64,000 nucleotides of DNA from Bacteroidales bacterium (GTDB lineage: Bacteria; Bacteroidota; Bacteroidia; Bacteroidales; UBA932). Position 1 is the first letter of the stretch. Each line of letters opens with the position of its first letter. Where the stretch lies: positions 1-64,000 of the forward strand of contig JAFUDQ010000033.1 in assembly GCA_017459075.1 (NCBI GenBank). Reading direction: 5' to 3'. The position numbers were made by a program, and so were the translations under genes. Positions 31,560 to 40,624 of the stretch are shown one piece after another. The notes under the pieces are model-generated. The model made no database searches, had not been told where the DNA came from, and worked only from the letters and a program-made list of their open reading frames with translations.

Positions 31560-33959
31560 ATGGAGATGAAAGAAAATGAGATTTTGGAGCAGCTTGACGC
31601 TGCGCAGCGCGAGGCAGTGAAGTGGACTGACGGCCCTGTGCTGATTGTAGCCGGAGCCGGTTCCGGCAAAACACGCGTGCTTACCAGCCGCATCGCCTAC
31701 CTCCTTGAAAAGGGGGCGGACCCTTCCCGTATATTGGCACTGACATTCACCCGCAAAGCCGCGGGCGAGATGAAGGAAAGAATCGCCCTTATGGTGGGCG
31801 CCCGCAAAGCGAGGGCTCTTGTAATGGGTACCTTCCACTCCGTTTTCGTGCGCTTCCTGAGGGAGTATGCTGATGTCCTTGGATATCCCCGGGAGTTTAC
31901 AATATATGATACTTCCGACTCTGTAAGCGCCATAAAACACTGTGTCAAGGAAATGAATCTTGACGACAAAGTGTATAAACCAAAGGAGGTCCTGGGCCGT
32001 ATCTCCATGGCCAAGAACAATCTCTATACGGCAGAGGCGTACTCGCGTAATACCGCTGCGATAACCAATGACAGGAACGCCAGAAAAGGGGAGATTTACC
32101 GCATCTATGCCAAGTATCAGCAGATTATGAAGGCCTCCGGCGTCATGGATTTTGACGATATCCTGGTAAACATGAACGTACTGCTTACAATGAACGATGC
32201 AGCTGGCTGTCCCATCCTGCCCCAGATAGCCGGACGCTTTGACTATATCCTTGTGGATGAGTATCAGGATACGAACTATGCCCAATACTTGATTATCAAG
32301 AAGTTAAGCCAGGAGCACAGGAATATTTGCGTCGTTGGCGACGACTCCCAGTCCATCTATGCCTTCCGCGGGGCAAAGATTGAAAACATGCTCAATTTCC
32401 AGAAGGATTACCCGGAGGCAAGAAGGTTTGCCCTTGAAAGGAACTACCGCTCTACAAAAACCATAGTGAACGCGGCTAATTCGCTGATAGCCAAGAATGT
32501 GGGCAGGCTTCCGAAAAACTGTTTCTCGGACGGCTCCACAGGTGAGCAGATTGACCTTCTGAAGGCGTTTGACGAGAGGGATGAAGCCGGTATGATAGCT
32601 TCTTCCATCATCAGTCGGATGAGGGAGGATGGCGCTGCATATCAGGACTTTGCAATTCTTTACAGGACTAATTCCCAGTCCCGCGCAATAGAGGAGGCTC
32701 TGCGTCGCAGGAACCTTCCGTATATGATTTTCTCCGGAAACTCTTTCTTTGAACGGGCTGAGGTTAAGGACATGATGGCTTACCTGAAACTCATAGTGAA
32801 TCCCCTTGATGACGAATCTTTCCGCAGGGCTGTGAACAAGCCGGCAAGAGGAATAGGGGATACCTCACTCGGAGCCTTGGCCACGGCAGCATCGGCCATG
32901 GGAAAATCGCTGTGTGAGGCGGCCAGAAGCGAGGGTCTTGAAGAGTACGGCCTCAAGAAGGCGGCGATAGAGAAAATCCTCTCCTTCGTGAATATGATTT
33001 ACCTTCACAACGCCATGATAAAGGATAAGGACGCATACAACATTGCTGCTGCAATTGCCGATGCTTCAGGTCTTTACCGTTCTTTCAAGGACGATAAGTC
33101 GATAGAGGGCCAGTCTCGTGCCGCCAATGTAGAGGAACTTGTAAACAGTGCCAAGGCTTTCGTGGAGGAGCAGCACAATGCTTATATTGAAGATTTGATG
33201 GCGGAAGGCCGGCTTAACGACGAAGATGAGATTTCAGAAGACCAGCTGCCTCTTGTGACACTCGGTGACTACCTTGAAAACGTGTCACTTCTAAGCGCCG
33301 TGGATGTGTCTGACGAGGATTCCGCGAATAAAATCGCCCTAATGACAGTGCATGCCGCCAAGGGCCTTGAATTCCCTTACGTCTATGTTGCCGGGATGGA
33401 GGAAAACCTTTTCCCGGGTGGCGGAATGATGGCTTCCCCTGCGGAGATTGAAGAGGAGAGGCGTCTTTTTTACGTTGCCATGACAAGGGCTGAAAAAGCC
33501 CTGTCCCTGTCATTCGCGTCTTCCAGGATGCGAAACGGCCGTCATGAATCCAATTCCCCCAGCCGCTTTGTCAAGGAAATAAACAAATCCTATATCCGCA
33601 ATCCAATTGGCCGGGACGATGATGACGTGGCTCCTGCACCTGCTTCCCGTCCTGTTTTTGGCCGGAGGCCGGAGCCGGCAAAGCCGTACTTCGCTCCAAA
33701 ACCGGCAGCGACGCCCCGTCCGGAACCGGCAAGGCCGCGCCCCTCAGCGCCCGCTCCTTCCGCGGCTCCCTCTGCTGATTTTATCCCGGATCCTGTGTAT
33801 TCATTCCGTGCAGGTATGAACATAGAGCACAACCGCTTCGGAAAAGGCCGGATTCTGGAAATAACAGGAGACGCGACAGACCTTAAGGCAAGGATACACT
33901 TTGAGGCGTACGGAGAAAAACTTCTGCTCCTTAAATACGCCAAGATGCGCAAAATCTAG
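31560..33959 (+). CDS. uvrD: UvrD/PcrA-type superfamily 1 DNA helicase
   Basis: 799 residues. SF1A helicase motifs run in order: Q-motif LDAAQREAVKW, Walker A GAGSGKTRVL near residue 33, LTFTRKAAGEMKERI, Walker B ILVDEYQDTN near 230, GDDSQSIYAFRGA, LERNYRST, then LMTVHAAKGLEFPYVYVAGM and FYVAMTRAEKAL. It unwinds DNA 3'-5' in repair and replication-fork rescue. A Pro/Ala-rich linker (about 680-745) leads to a C-terminal Tudor-like fold (GMNIEHNRFGKGRILEI), as in PcrA/UvrD where it binds RNA polymerase. uvrD versus pcrA naming is a convention only. Confidence 0.93.
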   Translation: MEMKENEILEQLDAAQREAVKWTDGPVLIVAGAGSGKTRVLTSRIAYLLEKGADPSRILALTFTRKAAGEMKERIALMVGARKARALVMGTFHSVFVRFLREYADVLGYPREFTIYDTSDSVSAIKHCVKEMNLDDKVYKPKEVLGRISMAKNNLYTAEAYSRNTAAITNDRNARKGEIYRIYAKYQQIMKASGVMDFDDILVNMNVLLTMNDAAGCPILPQIAGRFDYILVDEYQDTNYAQYLIIKKLSQEHRNICVVGDDSQSIYAFRGAKIENMLNFQKDYPEARRFALERNYRSTKTIVNAANSLIAKNVGRLPKNCFSDGSTGEQIDLLKAFDERDEAGMIASSIISRMREDGAAYQDFAILYRTNSQSRAIEEALRRRNLPYMIFSGNSFFERAEVKDMMAYLKLIVNPLDDESFRRAVNKPARGIGDTSLGALATAASAMGKSLCEAARSEGLEEYGLKKAAIEKILSFVNMIYLHNAMIKDKDAYNIAAAIADASGLYRSFKDDKSIEGQSRAANVEELVNSAKAFVEEQHNAYIEDLMAEGRLNDEDEISEDQLPLVTLGDYLENVSLLSAVDVSDEDSANKIALMTVHAAKGLEFPYVYVAGMEENLFPGGGMMASPAEIEEERRLFYVAMTRAEKALSLSFASSRMRNGRHESNSPSRFVKEINKSYIRNPIGRDDDDVAPAPASRPVFGRRPEPAKPYFAPKPAATPRPEPARPRPSAPAPSAAPSADFIPDPVYSFRAGMNIEHNRFGKGRILEITGDATDLKARIHFEAYGEKLLLLKYAKMRKI

Positions 33960-33999
33960 GTTGCAGGGGTCTGTAAGGCCGAAAGTGTCTTTTTGTGAA

Positions 34000-34063
34000 T
34001 CATAAGATTTATAAATCTTTGGTTTTTGAAAACATAAGATTCGTCAAAATTTACGAATCTTAG
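34000..34063 (+). promoter_or_regulatory. Inverted and direct regulatory motif upstream of surface lipoprotein
   Basis: TCATAAGATTTATAAA (34000-34015), then CATAAGATTCGTCAAA (34033-34048) and the opposite-strand copy TTTACGAATCTTA (34050-34062). The last two form a 10-bp perfect dyad, TAAGATTCGT / ACGAATCTTA. The core is that of the tandem sites at 25423-25459. The lipoprotein ATG is at 34116. Confidence 0.6.
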
Positions 34064-34115
34064 CCTTTTGTTTTGTCAGGTGTCATAGATTTGCGTAAAT
34101 TCAAATCATGATGCT

Positions 34116-35183
34116 ATGAAAAATAAACAATTGCTTTCGTTCCTGGCAAAGGCGGCTCAGCTGGCCTTGCTGGTACTTTTTCCGCTCTCCTGCGACTTCT
34201 CAAAAGAGGCTCCTGAAGGAGGCACGGGTTGCCTCTCCCTCAGCCTTGGCGGAGGGGTGTTCACCAAATCTGATGTCAATACAAAGGCCCTGCCGGATTC
34301 CAGCAAATTCATACTTGAAATCCGGAGCTCAGATGATGAAACCGTTTATAAAGGCACTTACGGCGACGCCCCGTCCTATTTCATGGTACCCTCGGGGGTA
34401 TATACGATTTCAATCCGCTCCGGAGCCTGGAAAAAACCCGGTTTCGACGACCCGGTTTACGGGGATGACCAGATTGTGCATATAAGCGCCGGGAGCAATA
34501 TAAACGTGCTTCTTGTCTGTACCCTTATGAACTGCGGGGTCAAACTGCTCATAGACAAGTCTTTCCCGGAGAGGATACAGGATGCCGCCCTTGTCCTTAG
34601 GGGAGCCGACGGCAGCCTTCCGTACGGCTCGGCGGAAAGCCGGATAGCCTATTTCAAGCCGGGAGACATTTCCCTCGTGCTTTCCAAGGGCGCAGAAGAC
34701 AAAGTCCTGACTACCAGGAGCCTGGATGCCAGGGAAGTGCTGCGCCTTAAGGTATTCGCAAGTCCTTATTCCGGGGCCGGAATAGGGGTTCAGGTAGACA
34801 CTACCGTGGTGTGGATAGACGACTCTTATACGATAGGGGAGGATGGCGGAGCCATGGATGTGGCAAAGGGACGTGAAGCTGTGGGACAGACTGGCGTATG
34901 GGTATATGGCTACATCGTCGGAAATGCCAGCCCTTTCCTTGGGGAGAGTTCCTCCACGAACCTGGCCATATCCGGGAAAACATCGGCCTCTTCAAAAGAT
35001 GAATGCATGTCCGTTGAGCTAAAAAAAGGCCCTTTGCGTGATGCCCTGAACATTGTCCAGAATGCATCCAACAAAGGGCGCAAATTATTCCTTAAAGGAG
35101 ATGTCATCCAGTATTACGGCATGCCCGGAATAAAGAATATTACAGACTGGTCGCTGGATGCCCCTCCCTCAAAATATCAGTAA
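34116..35183 (+). CDS. DUF4493/DUF6359-type surface lipoprotein
   Basis: 355 residues. A type II signal with lipobox (FPLSC, Cys about residue 26) makes it an outer-surface or periplasmic lipoprotein. The N-terminal domain (GTGCLSLSLGGGVF, FILEIRSSDDETVYKGTY) fits the DUF4493 sandwich. The C-terminal part from about 260 (GVWVYGYIVGN, SSSTNLAIS, KGRKLFLKGDVIQYYGMPGI) fits the DUF6359-type OB-like module often found attached to it. The two domain assignments are from memory of family motifs. It shares a promoter-proximal motif with the fimbrial-type operon at 25.4 kb. Its end overlaps the convergent M16 gene by seven bases. Confidence 0.72.
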   Translation: MKNKQLLSFLAKAAQLALLVLFPLSCDFSKEAPEGGTGCLSLSLGGGVFTKSDVNTKALPDSSKFILEIRSSDDETVYKGTYGDAPSYFMVPSGVYTISIRSGAWKKPGFDDPVYGDDQIVHISAGSNINVLLVCTLMNCGVKLLIDKSFPERIQDAALVLRGADGSLPYGSAESRIAYFKPGDISLVLSKGAEDKVLTTRSLDAREVLRLKVFASPYSGAGIGVQVDTTVVWIDDSYTIGEDGGAMDVAKGREAVGQTGVWVYGYIVGNASPFLGESSSTNLAISGKTSASSKDECMSVELKKGPLRDALNIVQNASNKGRKLFLKGDVIQYYGMPGIKNITDWSLDAPPSKYQ

Positions 35184-38077
35184 CCGAACACTTCCTCCAG
35201 GGTAAGAACCTTGACGGGACCAAGGGTACGGAGGAAGGACATGTCCAGGTCTTCTACGTCTCCGGTTATTCCGTAAACGTAGGTGAGCCCGGAGGTGTAC
35301 CTTGCCGCTGTGGAAACAAGGTCTTCCATAGTTATGCCCTGGGCTGCCTCAAAGATTTTGCGGTCAAGTGGTTCGCTAAGGCCCAAATCCTTGTCTGCCA
35401 GGTATTTGTGAAGAAGATTCATGCCGGTCGTACGGCTTGTGCGATACTTGGTGAGAAGGCTCGTCCTGGCAATCTCAAAGGCTTTGTCAGACTTCGGCAT
35501 ATCGTTGATAATCTCATCGAAGGCGGTAACCGACTTGCGTAGTTTGTCATTCTGGGATGCTATGCTTGCGGCAAAGGAGCCTGTTCCTTCAAGGTATGAA
35601 GGAGAGGCGAGGTATGCTCCTGCGCTGTAAGCCAGGGCGCGGGCCTCGCGCATTTCCTGGAATACTATGGAGTTCATGCCTCCGCCAAAGTACTCGTTGA
35701 AAAGGGTGATGCGGGGCTCTTCTTCACTGTCAAAGCCGTCACCCCTGTCGGAATACTGGATGTAATTGAACTGGCGGGCCTTGTAATTGAGCACGAATAC
35801 CTTGGACTCCGGGGTAAGGAGCTTGGCGGCGAATTCTTTCTTAAGCTGTATGGGATTCTCTGCAACCTTGTGGTGGGCCTCAAGCATTGAAAGTACGCTA
35901 TCCTCTTTTGCCGGGCCGTAATAGAGTATCTTGTGACAGCTTCCTGCAAGGTCTTTTACAGCTGAAATTAGGTCTCCTGAGGTCAGGGCCATGAGCTGGG
36001 GATTAGTCAGGGTGGTATTCTTTATATACTCAGGACCATAGGTGATGTACCTCTGGAGAGCGCTGTGGCAGGCCCTCTGGTTCAGCTTGACGTCTGCGCG
36101 GTTTTTGATTTCATCGGCTTTGAGGGTGGAGAGAATCTCCTCGTCTGCGATTGCATTGGCGATGAGGTCTTCCACAATGTCTATTGCCTGGCCGATGTTT
36201 TCCTGAAGACCTGAAACGGTAATTACAGACTCGTTCCCCCTGCAATTGATGCCGAACTCGCAGGCTAGTTTGTACATTTCCTTGGCAATGTCTTCAGCAC
36301 TGCGTGTAGGGGTGCCAAGATAGTTGAGGTAGTTTGCAGCAAGGGCCAGGGCCGGGCTTTGGGCCGTACCCTTGTCATAGCGGAACTCTACGGTAGCAAT
36401 TCCGTCCATGTTGTTCTTCTTGTAAAGAAGTTCCATGCCCTTTGATGAAAGAACCGACAGGTCTTTGCCATAGTCTGCGAAAACAGGCTCGATTGGCTCC
36501 GGAACGCTTTCCTGGACATCTGTAAGGAAGGCGCTGCGAGCATCCCTGTTGGTTACTATAGGAGTAATCTTGGGGGCGTCTATCTTCTTGATGGAAGAGT
36601 CTTCTCCAAGATGCTTGTAAACTACTGCCAATTCATTGTCTGTCAGGTATTTGCCTGCCCATTTAATGACATCTTCCTTAGTCGTGGCCTCAAGCCTTGC
36701 GGGACGCGAAACAACGTCTTTCCAAGGGGTGCCGCTGATGAAGGCGTCTACATACATCATGGCCCTCTGGCTGTTCTTTTCAAGCTTCTTCATCTGTTCC
36801 AGCTTCATGTTGTTAACCGTAGCTGTAACCAGGTCATCGTCAAAGTCTCCGCTGCGAAGGCGGGCGACTTCTTCACAGAGTATTTCCTTTACTTCCTTCA
36901 GGCTCTGGCCTTCCTTGGGATAACCGCCGAGAAGGAGCTCGCTATAATCAGTCATGTCATTAAGGAAGCAGAACGCCCCGTTAACCCTCTGCTGCTGGTT
37001 AACGTTAAGGTCAAGAAGTCCGGCCATGCCGTTATATAGCATCTGTGCTACTATTGAGCCGGTCTCAGTCTCCTTTGAAGAATTCCCTGGGAACCTCCAG
37101 CCCATGAGCACGAACTCTGCGTCATGACCATAGGCATCGGCTACCTTTTCTGCTGCGGAGGGCTCTTCAGGCTGGAATGTAAACTCCGGAAGGGCCGGGT
37201 TAGGCTCCCAGTCGCCGAAGTATTTCTCTATGATTTCAACCATGTTGTCGGGGTCGAAGTCTCCGCTCAGGCAGATTGCGCAGTTGTTCGGAACATACAT
37301 TTTTTCCTTCTGCGAAATAATGGCGGTAATAGAAGGATTCTTCAGGTGATCCTGGGTGCCGATAACGGTCTGCAAACCGTAGGGATGGTTCCTGAAAAGC
37401 ATGGAATCAATCTTTTCCATAGCCTTTTCAGTGTCATTCACAAGGCTCATGTTCTTCTCTTCGTAAACAGCCTCAAGCTCTGTATGGAAGCCCCTGACTA
37501 CCATGTATTTGAAGCGGTCTGCCTGAACCTTGGCCCAGTTCTCTGTCTGGTTGGACGGAATGTCTTCAATATAACAGGTCACGTCCGTTGAAGTGAAAGC
37601 GTTCGAGCCTTTTGAGCCGATGAGGGCCATCATCTTGTCATATTCGTTTGGAATGGCAAGCTTGGAAGCCTCGTAGCTTACGGAGTCGATGAGGCGGTAA
37701 ACGGAATCCCGTGCCGCTGCATCAGAGGTCTTGACGTAGACGTCAAAAAGCCTCTGGATTTCATCCAGCATCGGCTTCTCGGCCTCATAATCCATCGTTC
37801 CGAAGGATGGAGTGCCTTTGAACATGATATGCTCCAGATAGTGGGCAAGGCCGGTGTTGTCCGAAGGGTCGTTCTTTCCTCCGGAGCGAACGGCAATGTA
37901 AGTCTGGATTCTTGGCTCTTCCTTGTTTACGGACATGTAAACCTTGAGCCCGTTCTTCAAGGTGTAGATTATCGTGTCAAGAGGGTCTCCGCTGAAGGTT
38001 TCGTATTTCCCGGAGCAGAGGGCCAGGCCGCAGATAATGGCGGCGCCTGCGATGGCCAGAAGTAAAATTCGTTTCAT
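35177..38077 (-). CDS. M16 family (insulinase-like) zinc peptidase
   Basis: 966 residues with a signal sequence (about 1-21; the Cys after LAL could be a lipobox). The inverted zinc motif HxxEH is H79-Y-L-E82-H83, with the third ligand expected in AVYEEKNMSL near 160. Two M16 halves follow, the second starting near 520, as in the pitrilysin-type two-domain enzymes. VRSGGKNDPSDNTGLAHYLE is classic. It should degrade peptides in the periplasm or at the outer membrane. Single gene, with a TATATTTG promoter at 38100-38107. Confidence 0.9.
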   Translation of the reverse strand: MKRILLLAIAGAAIICGLALCSGKYETFSGDPLDTIIYTLKNGLKVYMSVNKEEPRIQTYIAVRSGGKNDPSDNTGLAHYLEHIMFKGTPSFGTMDYEAEKPMLDEIQRLFDVYVKTSDAAARDSVYRLIDSVSYEASKLAIPNEYDKMMALIGSKGSNAFTSTDVTCYIEDIPSNQTENWAKVQADRFKYMVVRGFHTELEAVYEEKNMSLVNDTEKAMEKIDSMLFRNHPYGLQTVIGTQDHLKNPSITAIISQKEKMYVPNNCAICLSGDFDPDNMVEIIEKYFGDWEPNPALPEFTFQPEEPSAAEKVADAYGHDAEFVLMGWRFPGNSSKETETGSIVAQMLYNGMAGLLDLNVNQQQRVNGAFCFLNDMTDYSELLLGGYPKEGQSLKEVKEILCEEVARLRSGDFDDDLVTATVNNMKLEQMKKLEKNSQRAMMYVDAFISGTPWKDVVSRPARLEATTKEDVIKWAGKYLTDNELAVVYKHLGEDSSIKKIDAPKITPIVTNRDARSAFLTDVQESVPEPIEPVFADYGKDLSVLSSKGMELLYKKNNMDGIATVEFRYDKGTAQSPALALAANYLNYLGTPTRSAEDIAKEMYKLACEFGINCRGNESVITVSGLQENIGQAIDIVEDLIANAIADEEILSTLKADEIKNRADVKLNQRACHSALQRYITYGPEYIKNTTLTNPQLMALTSGDLISAVKDLAGSCHKILYYGPAKEDSVLSMLEAHHKVAENPIQLKKEFAAKLLTPESKVFVLNYKARQFNYIQYSDRGDGFDSEEEPRITLFNEYFGGGMNSIVFQEMREARALAYSAGAYLASPSYLEGTGSFAASIASQNDKLRKSVTAFDEIINDMPKSDKAFEIARTSLLTKYRTSRTTGMNLLHKYLADKDLGLSEPLDRKIFEAAQGITMEDLVSTAARYTSGLTYVYGITGDVEDLDMSFLRTLGPVKVLTLEEVFGY

Positions 38078-38099
38078 CTTAAAATTTATTTAGACGATG

Positions 38100-38136
38100 C
38101 AAATATAGCGTGTTTTAAAAAATAATTGTATATTTG
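38100..38136. promoter_or_regulatory. Divergent promoters, M16 peptidase and tRNA-Gly
   Basis: TATATTTG lies on the minus strand at 38100-38107 for the peptidase and on the plus strand at 38129-38136 for tRNA-Gly, whose mature 5' end is 14 bases downstream. Confidence 0.6.
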
Positions 38137-38149
38137 CATTCCCAAACAA

Positions 38150-38222
38150 GCGGAATTAGCTCAGTTGGTAGAGCGGCGGCTTCCCAAGCCGCAGGTCACG
38201 AGTTCGAACCTCGCATTCCGCT
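38150..38222 (+). tRNA. tRNA-Gly (anticodon CCC)
   Basis: GCGGAAT / ATTCCGC acceptor stem, D-loop CAGTTGGTAGA, anticodon stem GCGGC/GCCGC with loop TTCCCAA (anticodon CCC), T-arm GAGTTCGAACCTC: a full 73-base cloverleaf without encoded CCA. The S26-like gene starts 27 bases later, so read-through from the tRNA promoter could express the following trio. Confidence 0.95.
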
Positions 38223-38249
38223 CTTTTTTGTGCCTCAAGCAAATCGGCA

Positions 38250-38726
38250 ATGAAAAAGATTGTATTCAAAAATGAAGAGATGTTTCCGGAAGTCTCCAAA
38301 ATGCTTGAGGACGGCCACAAAGTTACCATCCCCGTCAAAGGATACAGCATGTTGCCCACAATAGTGGGGGAGAGGGACTTGGTAGTACTGGAGGCATCGG
38401 ACCATTATTCTAAAAACGACATTGTGCTCTTTTGCCTTGGCGGCAAGTGGATTCTCCACCGTGTGATAAAGGTCGATGCTGCCGGTGAGCGTTTCGCTAT
38501 CCGCGGAGACGGAATCGCCCGGAGTCAGGAGCATTGCCGGAAGTCCGATATCAAAGGACGGGTGGTTACTATATTGAAAAAAGGCAACAAGCCGGTGAAT
38601 CCGTATTCCGGGTGGCAGCTGTTCCGCCTTGGATTATGGAACATGCTCAGGCCCATTCGCCGGTATATACTTTATATTTACAGGCATCTGCCATGGAAGG
38701 CCAGATACTTCCGTCCGGATGCGTAA
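38250..38726 (+). CDS. S24/S26-type (signal-peptidase-like) protein
   Basis: 158 residues. VKGYSMLPTI near residue 30 carries the catalytic serine motif of S24/S26 peptidases, followed by DIVLFCLGGKWILHRVI, the strand pair around the general-base region. The catalytic lysine is not clear in the usual place. A weakly hydrophobic C-terminal segment (WQLFRLGLWNMLRPIRRYI) may lie on the membrane rather than cross it. It begins a trio with a PqqD-like gene and an ABC exporter, a grouping that elsewhere in Bacteroidales suggests maturation and export of a peptide. No precursor gene is visible. Confidence 0.75.
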   Translation: MKKIVFKNEEMFPEVSKMLEDGHKVTIPVKGYSMLPTIVGERDLVVLEASDHYSKNDIVLFCLGGKWILHRVIKVDAAGERFAIRGDGIARSQEHCRKSDIKGRVVTILKKGNKPVNPYSGWQLFRLGLWNMLRPIRRYILYIYRHLPWKARYFRPDA

Positions 38727-38736
38727 CAAATTGATT

Positions 38737-39006
38737 ATGAGAACTAAAGACAATATGGTTTTGAGGACAATCTGCGGGCAGAAAGTCCTTAGCGCAGAGG
38801 GAGCGCAGGCAATCAACATGAGTTCAATCATCAGCTTGAATGACACGGCCGGCTATCTTTGGGAATCCGTGGCCGGTAAGGATTTCACTGTCGATGACCT
38901 TGTGAAGAAGCTGCTTGAAAAATACGACGTGGATGACGCTACAGCGATAAAAGATTCGAAAGCCATCGTCGCAAAATGGTTAAAACTCGGGATAATAAGT
39001 GAATAA
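38737..39006 (+). CDS. PqqD-like (RRE-type) peptide-binding protein
   Basis: 89 residues from the ATG at 38737; another in-frame ATG at 38719 overlaps the previous gene. NMVLRTICGQKVLS, NMSSIISLNDTAGYLWESV and DVDDATAIKDSKAIVAKWLK give the winged-helix PqqD pattern, a RiPP-precursor recognition element that presents leader peptides to modifying or export enzymes. It is sandwiched between the S26-like gene and the ABC transporter (8-base overlap with the latter). A stand-alone PqqD with no radical-SAM or cyclase neighbour is typical of still unassigned systems. Confidence 0.8.
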   Translation: MRTKDNMVLRTICGQKVLSAEGAQAINMSSIISLNDTAGYLWESVAGKDFTVDDLVKKLLEKYDVDDATAIKDSKAIVAKWLKLGIISE

Positions 39007-40624
39007 GTATATAAAGTGGCTGGCAGTCAGTTCCAGGGGAGTCAGGGGGGCGATGTGCCTGAATGTTTTCCTTGGCGCCGTTTCCGTGGCCTGCAGCCTC
39101 ACTTTCATATACTTTTGCAAACTTCTTATCGATGCTGCCACAAAGGGCCTTCCGTTCCGGGAACTCCTTCCATGGGTCGTGACCGTCTGCGTGCTGCAGG
39201 TAGCCAGAATTGCCATCACCGCCCTTAATTCAAGGTATGAGAGCATTACATACGCAAGGCTAAATTTCAATGTCCGCCAGCGTCTTTTTGACAATTTATT
39301 GCAGTCAAGGTGGGCTGGAAAGGAAAAAATGCATTCAGGCGACGCCCTGAACCGCCTTTTTTCTGACGTTGATACTGTGACAAGGGTGGTCAGCGGGGAT
39401 ATCCCGGCCCTTTTCGTGACTCTTATACGTCTTGTCGCCGCGGTTGTTTTCCTGGCGCTTCTGGATATACGCCTTGCCGGTATTCTTGTAGGAGTGACTG
39501 TTATCCTTACCGGTGCCGGAAAATTTTTCTTCCGCCGGCTTAGGTCTCTTACCAAGGCCATCCGCGAAAAAGAGAGCCAGGTGCAGTCGCACATTCAGGA
39601 AAGCCTTCAGAACAAACCCCTCCTGCTTTCCCTTGAAATGGAAAAATCCGCCGGGAAAGACCTGGAAATGCTTCAGGGAGAGGAGTTTGGGCAGATTATG
39701 CGCCGCTCAAATTTCAATATCTGGTCGCGGGCCGCAGTGGGCCTGTCATTCGCTTCCGGATACCTTATTTGTTTCCTCTGGGGCGTTGCCGGAATTTCCG
39801 CCGGGACCGTCACTTTTGGCGTAATGACTGCCTTCCTTCAGCTTGTAGCCCAGATTCAGAATCCTCTGGTAAGCCTCACACGGCAGATTCCCTCCCTCAT
39901 CTATGCCACCACTTCCATTGACAGGCTTTCGGAGCTGGAATCCCCGGAACTTGAGGAATCCGGCGCCTCCATCGTCATACCCTCACCCTCCGGCCTAAGG
40001 GTGGAGGGCCTTCGTTTTCGTTATCCTGATGCCGATGATTACGTTTTCAGCGGCTTTGATTTTGATTTTACGCCCGGCAGCAAAACAGCGGTTGTGGGTG
40101 AAACCGGTGTGGGTAAGAGTACTCTTATCAGGCTGATGCTCAGTTTGTTGCGTCCTGAGTCAGGCCGCCTTGTCATTTACGGCGGAGGAAAAGAAGCAAC
40201 GTGCAGCCCGCTTACAAGGACGAATTTCGCCTTTGTCCCGCAGGGGAATTCCCTTCTTGGCGGTACAATCCGCGATAACCTCCTTCTTGGAAACCCCGGC
40301 GCCACTGAAGAGCAGATGTGGGAGGCTCTTGACACAGCCGTGGCCGGCTTTGTAAGGGAGCTTCCGGAAGGCCTCCAGACCCGCTGCGGTGAGCGCGGGG
40401 CCGGTCTTAGTGAAGGCCAGGCGCAGAGGATAGCTATAGCCCGCGCCCTGCTCCGTCCCGGAAAGATAATGCTGCTGGATGAGTTCAGCTCTTCCCTTGA
40501 CCCGGCTACAGAGCGCCAGCTAATAAAAAATCTTACCTCCGTCTCCGAAGGTAAGACAATGATTTTCATAACTCACCGTGAACTTGTCACGGAATATTGC
40601 GACAAGGTACTAAGGCTCGATTAG
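38999..40624 (+). CDS. ABC exporter, fused membrane and ATPase domains
   Basis: 541 residues from a GTG at 38999 that overlaps the PqqD-like stop. Six membrane helices lie in the first 300 residues. The ATPase has Walker A GETGVGKSTLIRL near residue 364, Q-loop AFVPQGNSLLGGTI, signature LSEGQAQR (E where G is usual), Walker B IMLLDEFSSSLD and H-loop ITHREL. There is no N-terminal C39 protease domain, so leader removal, if any, must come from another protein such as the S26-like neighbour. Type I exporter architecture; substrate unknown. Its stop overlaps the convergent pdxA stop. Confidence 0.88.
   Translation: MNKYIKWLAVSSRGVRGAMCLNVFLGAVSVACSLTFIYFCKLLIDAATKGLPFRELLPWVVTVCVLQVARIAITALNSRYESITYARLNFNVRQRLFDNLLQSRWAGKEKMHSGDALNRLFSDVDTVTRVVSGDIPALFVTLIRLVAAVVFLALLDIRLAGILVGVTVILTGAGKFFFRRLRSLTKAIREKESQVQSHIQESLQNKPLLLSLEMEKSAGKDLEMLQGEEFGQIMRRSNFNIWSRAAVGLSFASGYLICFLWGVAGISAGTVTFGVMTAFLQLVAQIQNPLVSLTRQIPSLIYATTSIDRLSELESPELEESGASIVIPSPSGLRVEGLRFRYPDADDYVFSGFDFDFTPGSKTAVVGETGVGKSTLIRLMLSLLRPESGRLVIYGGGKEATCSPLTRTNFAFVPQGNSLLGGTIRDNLLLGNPGATEEQMWEALDTAVAGFVRELPEGLQTRCGERGAGLSEGQAQRIAIARALLRPGKIMLLDEFSSSLDPATERQLIKNLTSVSEGKTMIFITHRELVTEYCDKVLRLD

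Noticed and set aside
38156-38359. Minus-strand frame across tRNA-Gly
   Set aside because: It overlaps the tRNA and the start of the S26-like gene on the other strand, with no coding signature.
38250-40624. Lasso-peptide or PQQ cluster
   Set aside because: No transglutaminase-like B2, asparagine-synthetase-like cyclase, PqqE or precursor gene is present.
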